From Grifola frondosa (lineage: Eukaryota > Basidiomycota > Agaricomycetes > Polyporales > Grifolaceae), in contig LUGG01000002.1 in NCBI GenBank assembly GCA_001683735.1, positions 868,001 to 932,000 of the forward strand: a DNA stretch of 64,000 nucleotides. The letters are read 5' to 3'. The position numbers were made by a program, and so were the translations under genes. The notes under the pieces are model-generated. The model was not told where the DNA came from and made no database searches. It saw only the letters and a list, made by a program, of their open reading frames with translations. Shown piece after piece: positions 57,366 through 64,000 of the stretch. Every line of letters begins with the position of its first letter. The stretch's first letter is position 1.

Positions 57366-57876
57366 TGGTAGGTGATTGACGCTGGACAGATCGCTCACGT
57401 GGTGAGATTTATTATTTGCTTCCGTGCGGGGCGCTCCAACATCACCTCAGACGCGCGCTTTCCTTATTCCCTTGCCAGCAGGTATCAACACTAGTGTTTG
57501 CCATTCGCCCATACCTCTCACCCCCGAGCTCTGTGATCTGCCTGCGTGGCACATCGCATTGCCCCCTTGCCTCAGATCGGAGTCACGTCTGCATGACGGC
57601 GACTCCCAAGGCAATACGTACAACTTGGATTTCTCTGTGCTACCTTGAACGTCGCCATCGTCCTCTCTTCTGGTGGTCTTGTCTCTTCCCTGTGGCCTTG
57701 TCTCTTTCCCCTCTTCCCTGCTGTTGCCCGTCGTACTCTATCTGGGTCCATTCGCCCGCTGAATTCCATCATCTGTTTCATCGCTCGTGCGTTTATTGCA
57801 CAATTGTCGCTAGGTGAGTATATGCGGTCCTTCGCGATGTGCACACCTGTCTGATGACCGTGGACGGATCGTAGAT

Positions 57877-60524
57877 ATGTCGTTGGCGCATCGCGGCCGC
57901 ATTCTGGAGGGGAGGTCGGAGATATGGGAGGCAGCCAAGTGGCAGGGCCGCGTGGAGAACCTGAAGGCATCCGACTGTAGATGCCTGGCTGAGTGGTCGG
58001 AACAATGGTGGATCTCTTCGCCTAATGTGTCCTTCGTGCCTGAAGTACCGGTCCACCTTCCTGATCAAGTATTTGGCATGGGGGCGGACGCGATGTACGG
58101 CGCGTTCGAGCTGTTCAAATGGCCACAGATCTACGACGAGCGATACCCTCACGGTATGGCCGCACCGGGCAATCCAGATCTTTTTCGCAATCTCCAACTT
58201 GTCAGCTTTCCCATTGAAGACGACGTTGGAGTACTACCTGTGTTCGCGGATCCGGACGCAGCATGGTGGCACTTCAACAATCGTGATTTTGAGGTTTGCG
58301 CCGATATTCCTGGGGCGCAGGTGGGTTATCTACGCCCGGCAGCCATAGAACGCCTGCGGGCCGCCGTCACAGAAGTGAGCGAGCAGGTATCGGATTGTAC
58401 GGAAAGGCACTTGTTCCCTTCCGCCCATGATTCACCTGCCCGGCGACAAATCTTGGATGATCGCTTGTGATTCATCTTGCGACAGACTCAACGACTGCAA
58501 GCCGCATTGGTGCGTCTGGTGGAGATCCCCATGAGTACTTTTGACGTGGCGCAGTGGTTCCGCGAAGTCCAGCGGTTACTGCTGGAGACACGGGCATGGC
58601 TCATCTACACCGACATTTTGGCCCCTCGCTTAGCCACCCCCACCTTCCACGGCGAAGGGCATGTCCTACCTTTGCGAGGTGTTTTTACAGGTCGTCTCAC
58701 TGTGGCAGAGACCCTCTTCCGGTGTGGTGTCCCGGTATGGTGGGTTCGTCTGGCATATACGCTCACCACTGCCACCGCCATCATGCATATCCACGCTGTG
58801 ATCCCGCCATTGGTTCATTTTAACCTCAAGCAACAAATGAAGCACGGGAAGTACTCACAGCAAGCACCTACTTGGCTCCAGGCCAGTACCTTCGATGGCC
58901 TCTCTGAGAGTATCGGCAAACAGTTATCGCGCATTAGCTTGAGCGGCCGACCGATGTTGCACAAGGTCGCCGCTGTATGGGAGGCCTCAGCGGGCCACAG
59001 TGAGTCAGTGGAGAACACTGCCAGCGCAGACGTACCGTTGCAGGATCAACTCCCAGACGATTTTTCATGGGGTCCCGGATTTGAGGAACCACTAGTCTCC
59101 GGAGGAGATGGCATGGACAAGTCCCTGGTAGCCATCCCTGAAGGGCAGTCTTTGGGGGCCGACGCACATGGTGAGCCCCCTTTTTTTGGTAGTTAGACGG
59201 TCGCAGGCTAAAACCTTTGTCCAAGGGTCATGTGATCCAGCAAATCCACCTCAGGGTGTCCCCAAGAGTTCGTAATGTAATAACCATTCGATGCGGGATA
59301 ATCTCTGATGCTGTCCTCTCAGAGTCCCGCAAGAAGCGCCGCAAAAAACAAGTCGGCGCCCGGAGGTCATCCCACTAGCACGGCCTTCATCTCACCAGTT
59401 GCACCTGCATATGCCGTGCCTGCCTTAGGCCTGGGTTTGGAACCTGCTCAACCAGGCCCGCCTCAGTGGGTACCTCGAGTGTGCAACGGATGGACAGCGG
59501 CCCTGGGTACTTTGACCAACTTGCCGAAGGCCGACCGCTCTCGTTCTCATCTCTATTCCCTGCCGCCGACTCACATCTTCTTCGTCCATGGTCCTCTGAC
59601 AGGGGAACAATTTCACAACTGGCTGCGCATACGAATGTATTGTTTGACGCAAGCCGTCAACCTGCCGCCGAGTGGCAAAGTGTTGATGACGACCCTCCAA
59701 GGCGCATCGCACTCGAAGGCAAGTATTGTGCCATCCCGTACCGTCCGTCCATCGTGAAGCCGGCATCCACACCCGCTGAGATCGCGCTGCTGCCCCAAGG
59801 TCCCCCAGCGGATCCAATCAAGCAGAAACGCACACGGGAAACCGAGGCCGGCGTGGTGGAAGCACCTGTCAACTGCGAGGAGAAACGGAGGTATAGGCGC
59901 ATCGTTGACCGAATCGACATCAGTGTGCGGTTTGGCGTGCATGCCCATTTCGCTCCATATCAGCCGGAACTAACGGTGCCGAGCTGGGGCGCATTCTGCG
60001 TCACTCGCGCAGTGGCTGACAAAGACTCGGTTTTATGGGCGGAGGTGATATGGGAGATTGCGCTGATGAACTTCCGGTTGGAATTGTTGGATGTCGATCG
60101 GGATCTCCTCCCAGCGTTGTACGCGCAGGAGGACAGTTCTGCAGCAGCTGCATGTCAACATGACCTGCTGGGAATCTGGGGCATCAAGGGGTTTTTGCGA
60201 CCCATGTGGATGGAAACCGACCGTGTCGACGAGCTGAGCGCAGACGATTGGGAGGTACGTCGAGAGGCCTTTGTGCGCTGGGCACATGTTATGCAAGGAT
60301 GGCCTGGGATCGACCTTCAATGGGATGCGAGCGCTCTCCGCGACCGAGGGGAGTACGACATGTTTGAGGCGCGAGTGATTTCGGTATATTGTCGTATCTT
60401 CTATGCCACTCGTTCGCGTCTGCCCACTGTCCCCTTAGCATGTCCTTCCTCTCTCCATCGGCACCTTCAGGGAGCAGCACGTTTAATGGATATCACGGAG
60501 GAGCCTTTATGCCTGGATGTGTAG
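57877..60524 (+). CDS. Large uncharacterised protein with VPVWWVR motif (stop and frameshift inside)
   Basis: Starts at ATG 57877 (MSLAHRGRILEGRSEIWE). The frame runs through EWSEQWWISSPNVSFVPEVP and FEVCADIPGAQVGYLRP to a TGA at 58468-58470, then continues in the same frame: RQTQRLQAALVRLVEIPMS, LRGVFTGRLTVAETLFRCGV with VPVWWVRLAYTL. A GTGAGC donor near 59170 and CAG acceptor near 59321 join it to GLGLEPAQPGPPQWVP, NGWTAALGTLTNLPKADRSR and FHNWLRIRMYCLTQAVNLPP. Frame shifts near 59665 into EWQSVDDDPPRRIALEGKY and ends LMDITEEPLCLDV at 60524. I remember the VPV(W/F)W.R segment from multicopy basidiomycete proteins of unknown role. The continuity across the TGA argues for a recent nonsense change. 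Confidence 0.55.
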
Positions 60525-60771
60525 TTGTGTGTCACGTAGAGACTTGCGAGGGACTCTTTTTTTGTATAACTATGCCATATGCAAGAAGTTCTCGATTCTC
60601 GTGTCTTGCCTGGTCAACGACATGGAGCCTGCGATGAGGGCCGATATGCGATGCACATTCAGACGGGAAAGTAAGACGACTGACATGCAACTGACAATCA
60701 GGCCGCGCGGGTGGTCATAGCACTCCCACATTTAAAGCCACTCTTAGGCTTCCATGACAAGTTGCGTTGAT

Positions 60772-61533
60772 ATGGACCAAGAGGCTCGACGACTCAAAGC
60801 TGCCAGGAATCGACGTTATTATGAGAAAAAAAGTGAGTCCTTGTTTATGTGCAACTATGGTCGTCTGTCTAATATTTTATGATCAGGTCGCGTGCGACCC
60901 TCATTAACGGGCAGTCGTCGCCCTCCGATACTGTAGGCGTTAGTGCGCCGTCATCTGCCTCCTGCGCCTCGCCATCGCAGGATTGTGAGGCGACGCTTTC
61001 TCGGTACGTGGCATGCGCTGTGATTTTCGGCATGTCCTGTGTTAATGCATACTGATGTTTTTATCAGCAGCCTCGCCCCTACACCGCCAATCCCGTTACG
61101 ACCTCCACATTCTGCGCAACCTTCAGTCTTTCTTCCGCAAGAAATTGGATGGCTTGATGCTCTATTGTTGTCTTGGGGTTATTATGATGACCCCAAGGCA
61201 TTTGTGCTTGACTTCGAGCAAGACTTCGAACAGGTCCGCGGAAATCCTGCCACCAGGGCAACGTGGGTTCGGGGCAAAGTGGCGTGGTTAGCACAAGGGG
61301 ATCTCATTTTGGACACCATTGAAAATTTTCTGGCTGACGGCGGGTGTACAACATGGGGGGATGACAAGACTGCACGCATCTGGGCGGGACTAACTCAAGT
61401 CGTCTTCAAGATGCAATGGGTGATGACAGCGGCGGAGGTGCGGCTGGGTGGGATGCAGGTCAGTTTGCCATTCGGGGGGCATAATTCGTGCACATTGCGA
61501 TTATTTAGTAGACGTGCCAATAAGATACATTGA
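60772..61533 (+). CDS. Small protein with basic N-terminus, unknown function
   Basis: Exon 1 (60772-60832) encodes MDQEARRLKAARNRRYYEKK, a basic bZIP-like start without a following leucine zipper. Exon 2 (60887 to about 61004) gives a Ser-rich linker. Exon 3 (from about 61070) gives SLAPTPPIPLRPPHSAQPS, then WLDALLLSWGYYDDPKAFV, VRGNPATRATWVRGKVAWLA and ARIWAGLTQVVFKMQW. The linker and exon 3 share one frame. Exon 1 reaches it only if the run of seven A at 60826-60832 had one more base. The gene ends near 61533 or at a donor near 61460. I recall similar helical proteins only as hypotheticals in mushroom genomes. Confidence 0.5.
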
Positions 61534-62510
61534 GTGCAGCCAATCTGGTCATCCCGCTCGAGAAGCGGGCTCTAGCGGTGGCTCGCGCACTATCCCCCAG
61601 CGCTGGCGTCTTACTTCGGCGCGTCTTACTTCAATGCCGCCTTACTTAGGCGCATCTTACTTAGCTACCCACTCACTGACTTGACCGCTCGCTCTGCCCG
61701 ACCTGACGGCCTCTCTCCCTGGACAAGGGCTCCCACTTCACAACTCGGGTTCCTGCGTCTTCGTGACGTGGGACTTCGCAGGAATGCACGGGCACGCATT
61801 CATTGCGCGCACATGCCATGTATGTGGCTTCGGATCCTCAAAGGCTCTGGTTGTTGATGGCCAGGCCTAACAGTACATTGGCGAGTAGCGACATCCATAG
61901 CACACACTGATTGCTGCTTGGCAACCTGCACAGGACTGACCGCACTCCCTGCCTTGTCCGCTCACCTGGGAGCGCTTCATGGCTTCCCCTCCGTATAACA
62001 GGGACGGCAGCCTGAAGTAAAATAGGAGCTAAGCCAGCAACCATCCCGACGTTCTGCGCCTGCGTGGCGTTGGGCAGTGGAGGGGGTGTGGGTGTGCACG
62101 CATTGATTGCGCGCACCCCGCATACTGGGGGATCGTGGACTAGGCCTTCCATTTCACAGGCACGGTATGGTCGCACATCGCGCATACTCTTTTTGAAGCA
62201 GGATGAAATGTGGGCTCCTTCGTTGGATTGAGGAGCCGACAGGCATGCATGCGGACGTTGTAGCTTGATAGCATTCCCTCCATACGTACTTTGACTTGCA
62301 CCACCGCGCAAAGAATATGATACTAGTCCGAAGGGACCACATTCATACTGGATGTATATTCATCCCGCCTCCTACGATGACACCGGGGGACCCGGAGCGA
62401 GTGCCGGTGGAAAAATCGTCACGCCCGCAGCATAACTCCCGACTGGGCCAACTGGTCAAGCGCGAAACATACCCCCCCCTTACCACATACCCCCTACCGA
62501 CGACGAGGCC
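61534..62510. other. Intergenic region before the KDZ transposase
   Basis: Contains a short tandem repeat at its start. Otherwise C/G-rich overlapping open frames without recognisable proteins. Confidence 0.4.
61607..61664. repeat. TCTTACTT minisatellite
   Basis: Four to five copies of a unit like TCTTACTTCGGCGCG, 14-16 bp. Confidence 0.6.
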
Positions 62511-64000
62511 ATGAGTCGCTCCCATGGGAGCGCACGTTTCACGCTGAATGCTGGTTTTCGAGCGAAAGTACCCGTCTCAGCCAGTGGCGCACTAGACTCA
62601 ACATGGGATGCATTTGCCAGCATGAAAAAATGCCCAGCGGGGAGCGTGGGCGCGGGCTCATCAAATGCAGGATCCACAGGTGCGAAACCCTTGAGCGGGC
62701 CAGAGGAGAAGAACGTTCGCACGAACGCTGACAAGAAACCTCGAGTGAATAACACGATCGTAAGCACGCGTTTTTTGGATGTTCCCACAAGTATGCAAAT
62801 TCAGGCTGATGCTCTGTGTCAGCCTCCATCTGTGCGGATGTCCCAGTTCCTGGACGAATGGGCCCCTCAAGCCCTGTCATCGTGGATTTCTCGGGAAGCC
62901 CCACCGGGCACACTCAAGTGCGGGCGCTGTCCATCGAGCACTGCGACGATGGCCCCCCAAGTCAACCTACATCGATGCGCGGATTGTTACACTGGCGGCT
63001 TGCTATGCGGCCAGTGCATAACAGATTGTCATCGATGCAATCCGTTTCACCGTGTGGAGAAGTGGAATTTTGACGACCTTTTCTGGCAACAGGTATCACT
63101 GGGTGATCTGGGCTTGGTGTTGAATTTGGGACATGCGGGCGACCCGTGCCCGATCGCCACCTCTACTCGCTCCATGACCATCGTGCACGAACATGGCATT
63201 CACACGTTCAATGTCCGCTTTTGCGCATGCCCCGTCGTCACCGAGGAGCCCTTACAGCTGATTCAATATGGTCTTTGGCCCGGCTCATGGAGTTGTCCGC
63301 GCACAGTGTTCACGATCAACACCTTGCGGAACTTCCACCTGTTGTCCTTACAAGCCCAGATGAGCGCGCATGACTACTATACATACCTGCGGCGATCAAC
63401 AGACAATGTATGTGCTGATGAAGTGACGGTACGTCATCGGATGTACGGGAGGTCCATTCTCTCACTGACGAAGCTGGATAGGATCGATACCGAGAATTTC
63501 TGACAGCGACTCGTGAATTCATATTTGTGCGGGCGGCCAAGCGAGCGGGTGTTGAACCGACTCGCAACCTGGAACCCGGCTCGCTCGCGGTCTTATGTCT
63601 GGCGTGTCCTCAACCTGGGATCAATATGGATCCGCACTGGAAGGAACCCGACCCATTTACAGTACGCACATCCCTTTGGTCCTTTAATGATTGCTGAGCC
63701 TGGTCAACAGATACCTCGACGCTCTCTTCCACACAGTCGACGGCAATTTCCATCAAAATCAAAAGATGAAGCCGACTGATCCAAACGATTTCCGCTGACT
63801 TTGGGTGCTGGTTATTTTGCCAATGAAGATGACTTTGAGCGATTTCAGAAGCATCTGGGACCGCTAGAGCCTGAGGCATGGTATCTCATGATTAACATGC
63901 ACTATCATACTAATGTACTGCCTGTCCCAGCCGAGTACGTGCCACAAGTTTGGTGCGATGGGATACGGCGGGTATTGGGCGAAGGTATCAGGCACGGTGG
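62511..64000 (+). CDS. KDZ-family transposase, N-terminal part with CxC cysteine cluster (runs off window)
   Basis: Starts at ATG 62511 (MSRSHGSARFTLNAGF). After a disordered region, the cysteine cluster reads KCGRC..HRCADC..GLLCGQCITDCHRCNPFHRVEKW, the CxC-type domain found before KDZ (Kyakuja-Dileera-Zisupton) transposase cores. LGLVLNLGHAGDPCP follows, then HTFNVRFCACP, LLSLQAQMSAHDYYTYLRR, a 53-nt intron (63429-63481), and DRYREFLTATREFIFVRAAK, a classic KDZ stretch. LCLACPQPGINMDPHW leads to another intron near 63662-63710, and then YLDALFHTVDGNFHQNQK. A base seems lost at about 63788-63793, after which PLTLGAGYFANEDDFERF continues. A frame mismatch also remains at the last intron. The catalytic core proper lies beyond 64000. 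Confidence 0.82.

Larger units (their letters stand above)
56040..57876. other. Gene-free stretch with degenerate repeats
   Basis: Separates the minus-strand pair from the plus-strand genes. It holds two repeat zones (56385-56950 and 57122-57365). A pyrimidine-rich zone at about 57420-57800 precedes the next start codon. No supported gene. Confidence 0.45.

Overview
The window looks like a basidiomycete (Agaricomycete-type) nuclear genome. Genes carry many 48-63 nt GT-AG introns. Protein families typical of mushrooms are present: FunK1 fungal kinases, KDZ and Plavaka-like transposases, and MULE, hAT and Ty1/copia elements. All calls come from reading the sequence; no search was run.

Left third (1-25 kb), mostly ordinary gene space. 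It opens with the 3' end of a Plavaka-like transposase (2-470). A small KPAS-repeat basic nuclear protein follows (1156-1870), then the DNA polymerase epsilon catalytic subunit POL2 in eight exons (3003-10086), ribosomal protein eL24 (10723-11358, minus), a UbiA-superfamily prenyltransferase (13355-14451, minus), the microtubule bundler ASE1/MAP65 (18414-21240) and glucosamine-6-phosphate N-acetyltransferase GNA1 (21878-22533, minus). An unrecognised gene lies at 23503-24561. ASE1 needs two single-base frame corrections. POL2, ASE1 and the nuclear-protein gene have CGCG/MCB-like sites just upstream, as cell-cycle genes often do.

Middle (25-51.5 kb), a transposon graveyard built on three tandem minus-strand FunK1 kinase copies (A 25.1-32.6, B 34.6-41.9, C 42.9-51.4 kb). 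Every copy is broken by precise insertions, and the sister copies serve as empty sites. Copy A holds two long-inverted-repeat (foldback) elements with 7-bp target duplications and tRNA-like sequences in their arms. Copy B holds a MULE (9-bp duplication) and a gag-only LTR element (5-bp). Copy C holds a hAT-type MITE (8-bp) and a full Ty1/copia element (5-bp). Copy A also lacks its catalytic segment, and copy B has lost the catalytic aspartate. Copy C keeps the active-site motifs but has a premature stop near its C-terminus.

Right part (51.6-64 kb). A cluster of GGATACATC repeats with a fifth tRNA-like sequence comes first. Then follow five multi-exon genes of multicopy Agaricomycete type: a Cys-rich GRF-like protein, a basic HMG-like protein, a large VPVWWVR-motif protein, a small basic N-terminal protein, and a KDZ transposase with its CxC-type cysteine cluster running off the right edge. 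These may be cargo of one large KDZ-type mobile element. Several carry single-base frame breaks or in-frame TGA codons.
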